A program made the translations under genes and the position numbers. Shown piece by piece: positions 17,655-25,125 of a stretch of DNA of 49,529 nt. Location of the stretch: assembly GCA_027618835.1 (NCBI GenBank), contig JAQCHZ010000019.1, positions 1-49,529 of the forward strand, given 5' to 3'. Under the pieces are notes generated by a model. It had not been told where the DNA came from. It did not search any database and saw only the letters and a list, made by a program, of their open reading frames with translations. How positions within the stretch are numbered: the first letter of the stretch is position 1; each line of letters opens with the position of its first letter. Source of the DNA: Chloroflexota bacterium. GTDB taxonomy: Bacteria > Chloroflexota > Dehalococcoidia > Lucifugimonadales > Lucifugimonadaceae.

Positions 17655-18182
17655 TTAGGCGGCTTGCAGCGTGATCGATTCGGTGATGCCGGTCGGGCTC
17701 GTTAGTGTCACGACTAAGTAGATTGCTGACTCGATGATTGGGTTTAGCTGCATTCGAATTTCAAGCTCTTCGTGGACGTTCAACATGCCCGGGTCAATTG
17801 CTTCGGCAGTCGAGACGTTGTAGTCGATCCAGAACGAATGTGCAGTCCAAGGGTTGTCGGCTAGGGCAGTTGCAAAAACGGGAAACACGTACGTTTCGCC
17901 GCCGCTGCTCTGATCGTAACGAACCGTAACGACCCAATCGTCGAAATCGTCCAAAGTTCGCCTGCCGTCGTTCGTTAACACCAGATCGAGACGAGTTTGT
18001 GCCACACCCTCGGTAAGGCTCACCAACTTGAACGAACTTTCGTTGTCGTCGATTAGTCGTTGATTGCTGGTAGCGACAGCTTGGGCTTGGTCAGTGGAGT
18101 TCGTTATTACAGACGTGATCGCGGCGAATGCCGTGGTGACCACGAGGAAGAACGATATTAGCCATGTGATTGCTGTGTCCAA
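17655..18182 (-). CDS. Type IV pilin / ArlF (FlaF)-like single-pass protein
   Basis: The 175-residue product has a hydrophobic N-terminal helix starting at once (MDTAITWLISFFLVVTTAFAA), without the charged leader of a classical pilin. A beta-rich extracellular domain follows with LDLVLTNDGRRTLDDFDDWVVTVRY. That combination resembles archaellum stator proteins ArlF/ArlG, homologues of which are known in some Chloroflexota. The assignment rests on pattern only, and no other arl/pil gene is in the window. The start is TTG 18182; the frame remains open further upstream but its residues look unlike a leader. Confidence 0.5.
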   Translation of the reverse strand: MDTAITWLISFFLVVTTAFAAITSVITNSTDQAQAVATSNQRLIDDNESSFKLVSLTEGVAQTRLDLVLTNDGRRTLDDFDDWVVTVRYDQSSGGETYVFPVFATALADNPWTAHSFWIDYNVSTAEAIDPGMLNVHEELEIRMQLNPIIESAIYLVVTLTSPTGITESITLQAA

Positions 18183-18389
18183 GCGTGTTTCTTCGGAATC
18201 CGAAGCTGGTGGCCTGCGCCGGCGACCTGCTTATTGTTGTTCCGAACCTTGGCTTTATCTTCAGCGTGCGGGTGATGATGAGACAGGTCTGAACGATTCG
18301 AAGGCGTTGACCAAGCGAATCATCGCCCTGTGGGCAGGCAATCAATAGTTCGTGGGTGAAACATCGTGGATCACAGGCATCTGGCACAA

Positions 18390-18427
18390 AAAACAGCCCG
18401 CCGGAATTACTTCCAGCGGGCTGTTTT
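18390..18427. terminator. Strong bidirectional intrinsic terminator
   Basis: The 12-bp stem AAAACAGCCCGC / GCGGGCTGTTTT (18390-18401 and 18416-18427) has a 14-nt loop and A/T tracts on both sides. It lies downstream of the minus-strand ManD-like gene ending at 18525, and can terminate transcription in either direction. Confidence 0.85.
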
Positions 18428-18493
18428 GTATTTCGTTAGGCTCTGGGCATCGTCGAACGACTTGGTCGCAGCTGCAATCTACCCTTCCCCTAG

Positions 18494-18513
18494 CCCCTTC
18501 CCGAAGGAAGGGG
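18494..18513. repeat. Perfect 8-bp-arm palindrome
   Basis: CCCCTTCC-CGAA-GGAAGGGG is followed by no T-tract, so it is more like a REP-type palindrome than a terminator. It sits 11 nt beyond the stop of the ManD-like gene. Confidence 0.6.
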
Positions 18514-18524
18514 GACACGAAAGA

Positions 18525-19823
18525 TTATGGCTTGACCATTGAGCCGTCGGCTCGTCGTACGGTGTCCCATGCTCCACCAAACTCACGTTCTTTGAACGGG
18601 AACTTGGCGGCCATCTTTTCATCGATGTCGATGCCGAGACCAGGCTTGCCGTTGGACCACATCATGCCGTCTTTGAGAGTCGGAGTTCCTGGGAACATCT
18701 CTCGGGTTCGTTCTGACGGAATGTTGGCTTCCTGAATACCGAAGTTGTAGGTGTTCAAGTTCAACATCATGTTTGCAGCGTGGCCAACCGGCGAAGTGTC
18801 ACCAGGTCCATGCCAAGCAGTTCGGACGTTGTATAACTCGCCCATTGCGGCAAGTTTTCGGGCCGGAGTGATTCCACCAATTTGCGACATGTGGATTCGA
18901 ATGAAGTCCATTAGTCGGTTTTGAATCATCGGAACGACTTCGTGCGGGTTGTTGTGCAGCTCGCCCATTGCGATTGGAGTAGCGCACTGCTCACGAACCA
19001 TCTTGAAGTAGGCCTGATCTTCAGGAGCGAACAGATCTTCTAGGAAGAACAGCTGGTACTTCTCGACCTCTTTGGCGAACCAAACACCGAGGATCGGTGG
19101 AATTCGTTCGTGAACGTCGTGAAGTATCTCGAGTCCGTATCCGAAACGTCCTCGAATGTATTCAAATAGACCAAGGGCCGATCGCATGTATGGCTTGGGT
19201 TCGTAGACTCCGCCCGGGTGAGCGTAGAGCTTGTTTGGGTCGTAGTCACGCAACCAGTCGGTGTTGGCGATAGGGCCCTGCGTCGTGTCATGGTTGCTCG
19301 CAGTGCTAGCTCCCGTTGCTGCACCCTTGTTGCCGTATGTGGCATAGCCAGGAGTCGACATCTGCACTCGAACGTGGTGGAAGCCCTGTTCGACGAACGC
19401 CTGTACCTTGTCGCCCACTTCTTCGTGAGAATCTCCAGAAGTGTGAACGTATACGGGGGCAGCTACACGTGCTCGACCGCCAAGGAGGTCGTACACAGGC
19501 ATGTTAGCCATCTTGCCCTTGATGTCCCAAAGCGCCTGGTCGATACCAGAGAGGGCGTTGTTGAGAACGGGTCCGTTGCGCCAGTAGGACGAAACGTACG
19601 ACGACTGCCAGATGTCTTCGATATCGGCAACATTGCGGCCGATTAGGAAGGGTCGCAAATAGTCGTCGATTGCTGATGCGACAGCTGTCGGTCGCTGTGT
19701 GAATGTTGCGCAACCCACGCCGTGAAGGCCGGGTTCAGAAGTTTCTATCTTGACGATTACGAGACGGATTCCGTCCGGCTCGGTGAGAATTGTCTTGATA
19801 TCTCGAATCGTTACATTGCTCAT
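18525..19823 (-). CDS. ManD/RspA-type sugar-acid dehydratase (enolase superfamily)
   Basis: The 432-residue protein resembles D-mannonate/D-gluconate dehydratases of the ManD (starvation-sensing RspA) group. It has the capping domain with ALSGIDQALWDIKGK and a PVYDLLGG turn, then barrel ligands D236 (ILHDVHERI), E262 (FLEDLFAPED) and E288 (AMGELHNNP), and WHGPGD around H338. It would dehydrate an aldonate to a 2-keto-3-deoxy acid using Mg2+. ATG 19823 is chosen because the family N-terminus (VTIRDIKTILTEPDG) begins there; the open frame extends 78 codons further but is Arg-rich and unlike the family. A strong terminator follows at 18390-18427. Confidence 0.92.
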   Translation of the reverse strand: MSNVTIRDIKTILTEPDGIRLVIVKIETSEPGLHGVGCATFTQRPTAVASAIDDYLRPFLIGRNVADIEDIWQSSYVSSYWRNGPVLNNALSGIDQALWDIKGKMANMPVYDLLGGRARVAAPVYVHTSGDSHEEVGDKVQAFVEQGFHHVRVQMSTPGYATYGNKGAATGASTASNHDTTQGPIANTDWLRDYDPNKLYAHPGGVYEPKPYMRSALGLFEYIRGRFGYGLEILHDVHERIPPILGVWFAKEVEKYQLFFLEDLFAPEDQAYFKMVREQCATPIAMGELHNNPHEVVPMIQNRLMDFIRIHMSQIGGITPARKLAAMGELYNVRTAWHGPGDTSPVGHAANMMLNLNTYNFGIQEANIPSERTREMFPGTPTLKDGMMWSNGKPGLGIDIDEKMAAKFPFKEREFGGAWDTVRRADGSMVKP

Positions 19824-20006
19824 AAATGGGTCGGCCTGAGTGCTTACGTGGTTGGAAGTCGTAGAACGGGCGCGTGCGCCTAACGGCAATGAATTGTACT
19901 CGCGGAAGGCGTGTTCGGAGCGAGTTAATTGAAATCTATCCGGTAGCGTCGGATATGACTGGTGTTCGTGGCACAGGAATCGTGCGCGACGGACAGCCCG
20001 ACACCG

Positions 20007-20114
20007 CACCACCGAAGGTCTCTCCACTGGGGTCGAGACGTCGAAGCGAGCGGGCACACCAATAACTCACATCCCGACCGGAGCGATAGCGAAGTGGAGG
20101 TATCTTCGGTGGTG
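20007..20114. repeat. Inverted repeat upstream of the GIY-YIG gene
   Basis: CACCACCGAAG (20007-20017) pairs with CTTCGGTGGTG (20104-20114), and the inner CTCCACT (20022-20028) pairs with AGTGGAG (20093-20099). The left arm, 20011-20040, recurs as a direct copy at 20521-20550 with 27 of 30 bases identical. Hence the GIY-YIG gene lies between copies of one repeat. A further 8-bp inverted pair (20160-20167 / 20182-20189) lies just before the gene's ATG. Confidence 0.8.
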
Positions 20115-20196
20115 GGGTGAGCCCTCGTATCTTCCTCGACCAAGTGAAGTGTCATGCTTGTTTCGATCTGAACCGACGTTTATCGAAACTGGAGTT

Positions 20197-20553
20197 ATGT
20201 CCACTTCGGCTTACTTCGTCTACATCGTTTCTAGTCATACCGGAACTCTGTACATCGGTATGACTCGTAATCTCGCTAATCGAATTGATCAGCATAAATC
20301 TGGGCGCGGTGGCAGATTTAGTTCTCGTTACAAAACGGGCAATCTTGTTTATTGCGAATCAGTTGAGGGACTGGAAGCAGCGCGCTATCGAGAAGCGCAG
20401 CTTAAGCGCTGGAGTCGACGAAAGAAGATCTGGTTGATAGAGCTGGAGAATCCGTATTGGCGTGATTTATCAGAATCGATTGAGTTTGGGTCAACCGAAC
20501 CCCAGCAGCCCCACATCCCCGCCGAAGGTCTCTCCACTTTGGTCGAGACGTAG
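20197..20553 (+). CDS. Small GIY-YIG nuclease-domain protein
   Basis: The 118-residue protein is a stand-alone GIY-YIG domain. YFVYIV and LYIGMT form the two signature strands, R in MTRNLANR is the catalytic arginine, and the glutamate in ARYREAQLKRWSRRKKIWLIE is the metal ligand. NPYWRDL is the usual closing motif. GIY-YIG enzymes cleave DNA; the role of stand-alone copies is mostly unknown. ATG 20197 is chosen at the domain start; a GTG at 20149 would read through a palindrome. The last 12 residues (IPAEGLSTLVET) are encoded by a copy of the repeat that also lies upstream, so the stop is effectively supplied by the repeat. The stop is 4 nt from the convergent NHL gene. Confidence 0.85.
   Translation: MSTSAYFVYIVSSHTGTLYIGMTRNLANRIDQHKSGRGGRFSSRYKTGNLVYCESVEGLEAARYREAQLKRWSRRKKIWLIELENPYWRDLSESIEFGSTEPQQPHIPAEGLSTLVET
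20521..20550. repeat. Direct repeat copy overlapping the GIY-YIG 3' end
   Basis: These 30 nt match 20011-20040 except at three positions (first base, and GG versus TT at positions 19-20). They encode the C-terminal residues of the GIY-YIG protein, and the stop codon follows directly. Confidence 0.8.
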
Positions 20554-20557
20554 GAGA

Positions 20558-21577
20558 CTAGCCTTCGACTCGGCGCCATTTCCTGAGCGATGCCTGTTCT
20601 TGGCGTGGGTTCTGATGGCGACCCCATTCGACGTACGACACTTCGGCGACGTAGACATTGCCTTGGGAGTCGATAGCCATGCTGTGAGGCCATAGGAACT
20701 GATCGGGTTCGTTGCCGAAAGTGGTGCTGCCGAAACGTGTTATGCGATTGCCATCACGGTCATAAACAACAACTCGGTTGCCGGTGTTTTCGTTGCCACG
20801 TGTTGGTGAACCGTTCGTAGGCCCCTGTTCTGCAACGTAAATCCGAACGTCATCACCGGTGCCGGTAACTTCGACTGCGACCGACTTGTGCGAGAACCAT
20901 TCTCGATGGAATTCTCCGTCTATGGAGAACACCTGAACACGGTGGGTTTCGCGGTCGCACACGATAACCTCTTCGTCGTCGATCAAAGCAAGGTTATGCG
21001 GTAAGTTGAACTCGCCGGCGTCTGTGCCAGGAGTACCCCAAGACAAGATGTGATTGCCATCTTTGTCGAGTCGATGGACACGAGAGTTTCCGTAGCCATC
21101 CGTAATAAAAATATCGCCGGTCTTCTTAGAAATCGCAACGTCGGTCGGCTTGTTGAACATGTCGCCGCTTTGCGGTTCAGCCGGTTCGCCTGAACCGATC
21201 CGCATAAGGTATTCGCCTGATTTCGACATTTTGTTGATCTGATGACCGGTGTCATCGACCAGCCAAACGTTGTCTTCGTGGTCGATAGTGATTGCGTGCG
21301 GACGCGAGAACCAAGTGTCGTAGAACTGCATCGAGTTGCCGTACGGGTCACGGATGATTCTGATTGCGTCGGCAGGATTGTCGTTGCCCCACATGTCGAT
21401 CACGTTGCCGTCTGGATCGAATACCAAAATAGGTTGGTTTCCACGGTTGAACACGTACACGTTGTCGTTGCTATCAACGGCAACCGCTGTCGCCTCTCGC
21501 AGCCAAAGCCCGTGCGGGACTTTCGCCCAACCGGCTACCGGTTCGAAGACTGTGTTGGACGATACGAGTGATGGCAT
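20558..21577 (-). CDS. NHL-repeat beta-propeller protein
   Basis: The 339-residue protein is a six-bladed NHL/SMP-30-like propeller. Repeated blades contain the motifs AVAVDSNDNVYVFNRG, PHAITIDHEDNVWLVD, PTDVAISKKTGDIFITDG, PHNLALIDDEEVIVCDR and PHSMAIDSQGNVYVAE. Relatives include the lyase domain of peptide alpha-amidating enzymes and gluconolactonase-like hydrolases. The His residues opening the blades could bind metal as in the lyase, but that is inference. No signal peptide is seen from ATG 21577; a longer frame to 21703 exists, but its extra residues are not propeller-like. The gene neighbours the ManD-like dehydratase, and a sugar-lactone role is possible. Confidence 0.82.
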   Translation of the reverse strand: MPSLVSSNTVFEPVAGWAKVPHGLWLREATAVAVDSNDNVYVFNRGNQPILVFDPDGNVIDMWGNDNPADAIRIIRDPYGNSMQFYDTWFSRPHAITIDHEDNVWLVDDTGHQINKMSKSGEYLMRIGSGEPAEPQSGDMFNKPTDVAISKKTGDIFITDGYGNSRVHRLDKDGNHILSWGTPGTDAGEFNLPHNLALIDDEEVIVCDRETHRVQVFSIDGEFHREWFSHKSVAVEVTGTGDDVRIYVAEQGPTNGSPTRGNENTGNRVVVYDRDGNRITRFGSTTFGNEPDQFLWPHSMAIDSQGNVYVAEVSYVEWGRHQNPRQEQASLRKWRRVEG

Positions 21578-21647
21578 TGTGAGATTCTCGCTGACAGGGT
21601 TGCGACCAAGTGCGGTTCGCTGCACGCATGGTAATGCCGTCATCTGC

Positions 21648-22202
21648 TCAGGTGGTCTTGATGTGCCCCATAATTTCGTCAAAATCGGGATTCGAACCAC
21701 CAAATATCGCTTGATGGCGTTGTTGTTCGACCTTCGCAGTTATTTTAGCGCGAGTCAGGATCTGGTCTTCATCGTCGTCGATGTTTCCGATGTCGCTAGA
21801 ACGATGCGATTCGGCGACGAGCTTAAGGAAGTTGAAAAGATTCTTCCAACCGGGGTGGCGATTATTTTGTCGCAGTTCAGCTTTGAAATGGCGCCAGAAA
21901 ATTCTTCACAGAGTTTGTTTCAGGCTGATATTCATAAAAATAACTAAATCGGCGTCACTCCATATTTTTTGTGCCCAACCCACGTTTATGCCATCGACTA
22001 TCCAGGTAGGTTTTTCAGCAATATCGCTGGTGACCTGCTTGCGTTCTTCCTTTGAAACTCGTTCTCCGGTTTCGGGATCAGTCCATAAAAGCCAATCAAT
22101 TTCGAATACTGGGAACCCGGTTGTTTCCGAAATCTTAGTAGCGAGAGTAGATTTACCCGATCCTGGTCCGCCCGTGATGTAAATTCGCCGAATTTCTGTC
22201 AT
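21648..22202 (-). pseudogene. P-loop kinase-like gene (FlaR/topology-modulation family) with in-frame TGA
   Basis: From ATG 22202 the frame gives ITGGPGSGKSTLA (Walker A), FEIDWLLW, PTWIVDGIN and DLVIFMNISLKQTL, then a TGA at 21908-21906. In the same frame it continues RIFWRHFKAELR and RHPGWKNLFNFLKLV, ending at TGA 21650-21648. The second part is exactly what this family has after the LVIF strand (an R-R-H lid and a W-x-N-L helix). The full frame of 184 codons is the normal length. The stop falls where arginine is expected, so CGA to TGA is the simplest change. The N-terminal piece alone (98 aa) lacks the lid and would not be active. Confidence 0.8.
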
Positions 22203-22356
22203 GTGGAAAGATTAGACGTAATACTTTCTCGGCGAATCACTATTTCTTGGTAGATTTGGGTGTCTGAATATTTCAAATCACCGTCAGATAACTGGCTGGT
22301 CGACTCGAATCACCCTTGGTAGACGATGAAATCCGAACGAAAAGCAGGAAAAAATA

Positions 22357-23163
22357 ATGTTTGCAGATTTGAGTGGAAAAGTTGCGCTGGTTACTGGTGG
22401 TGGACAGGGTCTAGGTCTTGGCATCGTATTGAAGCTCGCCGGTCAGGGCGCTGACATCGCTATTGGCGACCTAAGCGACGAGAACGCCGCAGCTGCCGCA
22501 AAGCAGGTCGAGGCGATGGGTCGCAAGGCGTACGTCGCGAACATGAACGTTACAGACAAGGGTACGATCGCCGCTGCAGTTGAAAAGTTCAACAGCGAAG
22601 CCGGTCAGATCGACATTTTGGTCAACAACGCTGGTGTTGCTGGTGCTCCCGGATCAACCGGTACCGGATTCCGTGATGTTGACTGGGATTTCACGTGGCA
22701 GGTAAACGTGAAGGGGCTCGCTGATGTCACCGAAGCGGTTCTTCCTCAGATGCGTGAACGCAAAGAGGGCAAGATCATCAATATTTCTTCGGTAGCTGCT
22801 AAAGCTGCGAAGTACCAGACTGCCTACTACGCAACGACCAAAATGGCTGTCATTGCTTACACTCAGGCGCTGGCTCGTGAGTTCGCTATCGAGAACATCA
22901 ATGTGAACGCAGTGGCACCGGGTCGAATTTGGACTCAGTTCCACCAGGACTGGATGGCTGAGCGTGAGGCTCTCGGTGACGAGGCTGTTGTCGGCAAAGA
23001 CAAGCACGATGTGTTCATGGGCGCCTTGAAGGAAGTTATTCCTATGGGTCGACCACAAGAGCCGTCTGACATTGGCGCTCTGGTTACGTTCTTGGCTTCA
23101 GAAGAGGCTCGCAACATCACAGGTCAGACCATCCAGTGCGATGGCGGCCAAGTAATGTCCTAG
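22357..23163 (+). CDS. Short-chain dehydrogenase/reductase
   Basis: This 268-residue classical SDR has the cofactor loop TGGGQGLGLG (residues 13-22), NNAG at 90-93, the catalytic Ser (INISS, 144-145) and Y158-x3-K162, and the closing TGQTIQCDGGQ. The substrate is not evident; oxidation of a sugar or hydroxy-acid alcohol is typical. A CAGGAAA ribosome-binding site precedes ATG 22357. The sequence uses GGT, GAC, AAG and CTC-type codons more uniformly than its neighbours, which may reflect high expression. A strong hairpin follows at 23258-23283. Confidence 0.93.
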   Translation: MFADLSGKVALVTGGGQGLGLGIVLKLAGQGADIAIGDLSDENAAAAAKQVEAMGRKAYVANMNVTDKGTIAAAVEKFNSEAGQIDILVNNAGVAGAPGSTGTGFRDVDWDFTWQVNVKGLADVTEAVLPQMRERKEGKIINISSVAAKAAKYQTAYYATTKMAVIAYTQALAREFAIENINVNAVAPGRIWTQFHQDWMAEREALGDEAVVGKDKHDVFMGALKEVIPMGRPQEPSDIGALVTFLASEEARNITGQTIQCDGGQVMS

Positions 23164-23257
23164 GTGCCATTGGCCCGTTTTCTGCGAGGTTGGGTGATTA
23201 GTGGCTGAGAAGTCACGATCGTTCTGCTGAGCGGTGGTCTTAGGTGATTATTTGAGG

Positions 23258-23283
23258 AGCGGCTGGCGATTTCGTCAGCCGCT
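23258..23283. terminator. Intrinsic terminator after the SDR gene
   Basis: AGCGGCTG / CAGCCGCT (23258-23265 and 23276-23283) form a GC-rich stem, extended outward by GAG/CTC, followed by CGTTTT on the plus strand. It separates the SDR gene from the convergent epimerase gene. Confidence 0.75.
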
Positions 23284-23290
23284 TCTCGTT

Positions 23291-24055
23291 TTAACTATTC
23301 AGCGGCCAGCTTTGGATGCCGTCGGTTGGTTCGTAGCCTAGGACTTCTTTTGAGTGGCTTAAATCGCGAAAGCGGGAGTAGTTGTTGGATACTCCGTAGA
23401 AGACATCCCATTTGAGGGAGTCGGGCGCATCGACGCACTTTTGGAAGAACTGTCTGATGTCGTTGTGACCGAAGTGAACTGCCACTTCGCGCTGATCCAT
23501 GGGTCGGTCTTCAGCGTGAACACGTCCGATTCGAGCAGCGATCGCCGAACCGTGATCTTCTGAGAACAGACGTGCCATCGCCTCGCCAGCGATTTTGGCT
23601 ACGCCGTACATGCGTTCAGGATGCGGCGGATCGGTGTGCATCATCACGGGTCGTGGAGTCGGAAGGTCGTCCATTCGACCTTCTCGAAACGACTTATAAG
23701 GCTCGTAGTTTTCAGAAGCCATAAGCGTTGCGCCCGAAGATCCGAAAATCACTCGCTTCACCCCTGCTTCGCCCGCCGCTTTGAACACGTTGTAGGTACC
23801 TTCGATATTGATATCGAGCTGGGCCTGATCGTCATGTCCAAGATAGGCGGCGAGATGGATGACAGTGTCAATGCCGTCGAATGCGGGTCGTATGGCATCA
23901 AAATCTGTGATGCTTGCCCGAGTGGTCTCGAAGCCTTCGACTGCTTGTCGATTTAGCGCAGTGATCGTGTGCCCGAGCGAATCCAGATGCTTGCCGACGA
24001 TGCCGCCGATAAGTCCGCTCATACCGGTGATTAGGATGTTTTTTGTATCGGTCAT
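23291..24055 (-). CDS. NAD-dependent epimerase/dehydratase family protein
   Basis: The 254-residue extended SDR has ILITGMSGLIGGIVG (G-x-x-G-x-x-G), TVIHLAA, the Ser-rich strand VIFGSSGA and the catalytic Y-x-x-x-K in RMYGVAK. It is short for the family, lacking a long C-terminal substrate domain, as in uronate dehydrogenase-like members. The encoded protein is clearly paralogous to the one at 26940-27701: both start with ILVTGMSGLIGG-type sequence and share EPYKS and R-x-R-MYxVxK blocks. A uronate or hexose derivative substrate is plausible given the dehydratases nearby, but unproven. Confidence 0.88.
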   Translation of the reverse strand: MTDTKNILITGMSGLIGGIVGKHLDSLGHTITALNRQAVEGFETTRASITDFDAIRPAFDGIDTVIHLAAYLGHDDQAQLDINIEGTYNVFKAAGEAGVKRVIFGSSGATLMASENYEPYKSFREGRMDDLPTPRPVMMHTDPPHPERMYGVAKIAGEAMARLFSEDHGSAIAARIGRVHAEDRPMDQREVAVHFGHNDIRQFFQKCVDAPDSLKWDVFYGVSNNYSRFRDLSHSKEVLGYEPTDGIQSWPLNS

Positions 24056-24191
24056 TCTGCGCCCTTGTTTTTCGATTGGTATCGGATATGCCAGACGATA
24101 TCACGGGCTGGTGATTTGGAACGTACATCTCTTAGATGATGAGTGAATTCATGCACGTCACCACAGGATCATACGATCAGTAGGTGGCAAT

Positions 24192-24229
24192 AAAAAGCGG
24201 TTCACGTAAGTACACGTGAACCACTTTTT
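24192..24229. terminator. Bidirectional hairpin terminator
   Basis: GGTTCACGT (24199-24207) pairs with ACGTGAACC (24214-24222), and the flanks AAAAAGC and ACTTTTT extend it. On the minus strand it lies after the DUF5666-type gene (ending 24261) and gives a stem followed by a T-run. Confidence 0.85.
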
Positions 24230-24260
24230 ATTTAGACAGAACTAAATCTGTGTAACTGGG

Positions 24261-24941
24261 TTATCGTCGGACAGCTGGGAGGCCAGAACCTGCATCCCTG
24301 CCAGCCGCATCGGCTGAAGGAGTGCCTTCTGGTTGAACCCTCTCAGGAAGTCCGAGTCGCTCACGGGCCTGCTGGATTCGTTCGTGTGCTGTCTGAATGC
24401 GAGCTCGTGCACTCTCTAGCGACGTTCGAATCCGCTCTCGAGCAGCTTCCGGCATTCGGTCGTTATCGACAACGCGTTGGAGGGTATCGGCGTGACGTTC
24501 CAGAAGATTGGAAAGTCGCTCGGTCATTGCTTCTCGAGCATCTGCGACTGCCGGAGGTGCATCGGGTCGTTCCTGAGATACTTGATCTAGGAATCCCTGA
24601 ATGCGCTCCCGAACCTTGTCGGCTTTTTCGAGTCCGGTAACCGTGGGTCGTTCGCCAGCACGTTCCGACTTCTTTGCGAAAGCGGTAATGACATCACCTG
24701 GCTTTGGGACCTCTTGGTCAGCACCGAGTACGATCTCTTTGATTTCACCGTTTGGCATCTCGATGGTAAGGACGTTGCCTTCCCTCGAAACTACGGCTCC
24801 GCTAACCGCTGCAACTGAAGGAGCGATTGGCTTTACGAGAATCTGAAGTGCTTCCCACGTACCGTCCGCATTTTCGATCGCGAGAACTTCAACTCTGGCA
24901 CCTTGACTACTCCGTGATCGGCAGCTGCGACAATAACCCAC
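24261..24941 (-). CDS. DUF5666-type protein, 5'-truncated and fused to a cobT remnant
   Basis: From about codon 14 the 226-codon frame reads like a DUF5666-type beta-rich domain: GARVEVLAIENADGTWEALQI, then SGAVVSREGNVLTIEMPNGE and DQEVPKPGDVITAFAK. A long helical Arg/Glu/Ala-rich stalk (about 120-210) and a Pro/Gly tail follow. The first dozen residues (GYCRSCRSRSS) are the wrong-frame reading of the cobT remnant that abuts at about 24902. An intact relative would begin with a signal peptide and further beta-domain repeats, all missing here. Probably a non-functional 3' gene portion left by a deletion. The coiled-coil prediction is from composition only. Confidence 0.6.
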   Translation of the reverse strand: MGYCRSCRSRSSQGARVEVLAIENADGTWEALQILVKPIAPSVAAVSGAVVSREGNVLTIEMPNGEIKEIVLGADQEVPKPGDVITAFAKKSERAGERPTVTGLEKADKVRERIQGFLDQVSQERPDAPPAVADAREAMTERLSNLLERHADTLQRVVDNDRMPEAARERIRTSLESARARIQTAHERIQQARERLGLPERVQPEGTPSADAAGRDAGSGLPAVRR

Positions 24942-25125
24942 TTGTTATCGATTTTTGGGGTGTCGGTTCGCTGTATACACGCGAGTCCGCCCAAACTTCC
25001 AGCGGGCTTCGTTAGCGTTGCCTGTCGAGCACGGCTGATTCGACGTGAGATTCGCTTATTGGTTCGACCGCGTAGTGATCATCGTCTATTGGGTGCGATT
25101 CGTTCGCTTGCTCAGATTTTGTCAC
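24902..25125 (-). pseudogene. cobT: cobT 5' remnant (nicotinate-nucleotide-dimethylbenzimidazole phosphoribosyltransferase)
   Basis: GTG 25125-25123 overlaps the last base of the cobO stop, the classical translational coupling of an operon. The frame reads about 36 residues ending AVLDRQ and reaches a TAA at 25014-25012. A shift of one base near 25018 restores TLTKPAGSLG, then KIDNKWVIVAAADHGVV, ending at about 24902. LTKPxGSLG and the AADHGV strand are hallmarks of the CobT N-terminus. The remaining roughly 270 residues are gone, replaced by the DUF5666-type fragment; the GSLG segment may also have lost a few codons. CobT activates dimethylbenzimidazole for the lower B12 ligand; this copy cannot. 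Confidence 0.75.

Larger units (their letters stand above)
18183..18524. other. Gene-free stretch with terminator and palindrome
   Basis: No convincing gene was found in 342 nt. Frames on both strands translate to Arg/Ser-rich sequence without family features. The right half holds a strong hairpin (18390-18427) and a second perfect palindrome (18494-18513), both listed separately. Confidence 0.6.

Noticed and set aside
18525..20057. 510-residue version of the ManD-like protein starting at 20057
   Set aside because: The extra 78 residues are Arg-rich, run through the repeat element, and precede the exact family N-terminus at 19823.
20007..20550. CRISPR-like repeat array
   Set aside because: The repeats are few, unevenly spaced and palindrome-paired, with a gene between them. 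No regular spacers exist.
21687..21698. tRNA T-arm-like GGTTCGAATCCC on the minus strand
   Set aside because: It is in frame within the P-loop kinase C-terminus, and no acceptor, D-arm or anticodon arm can be built around it.
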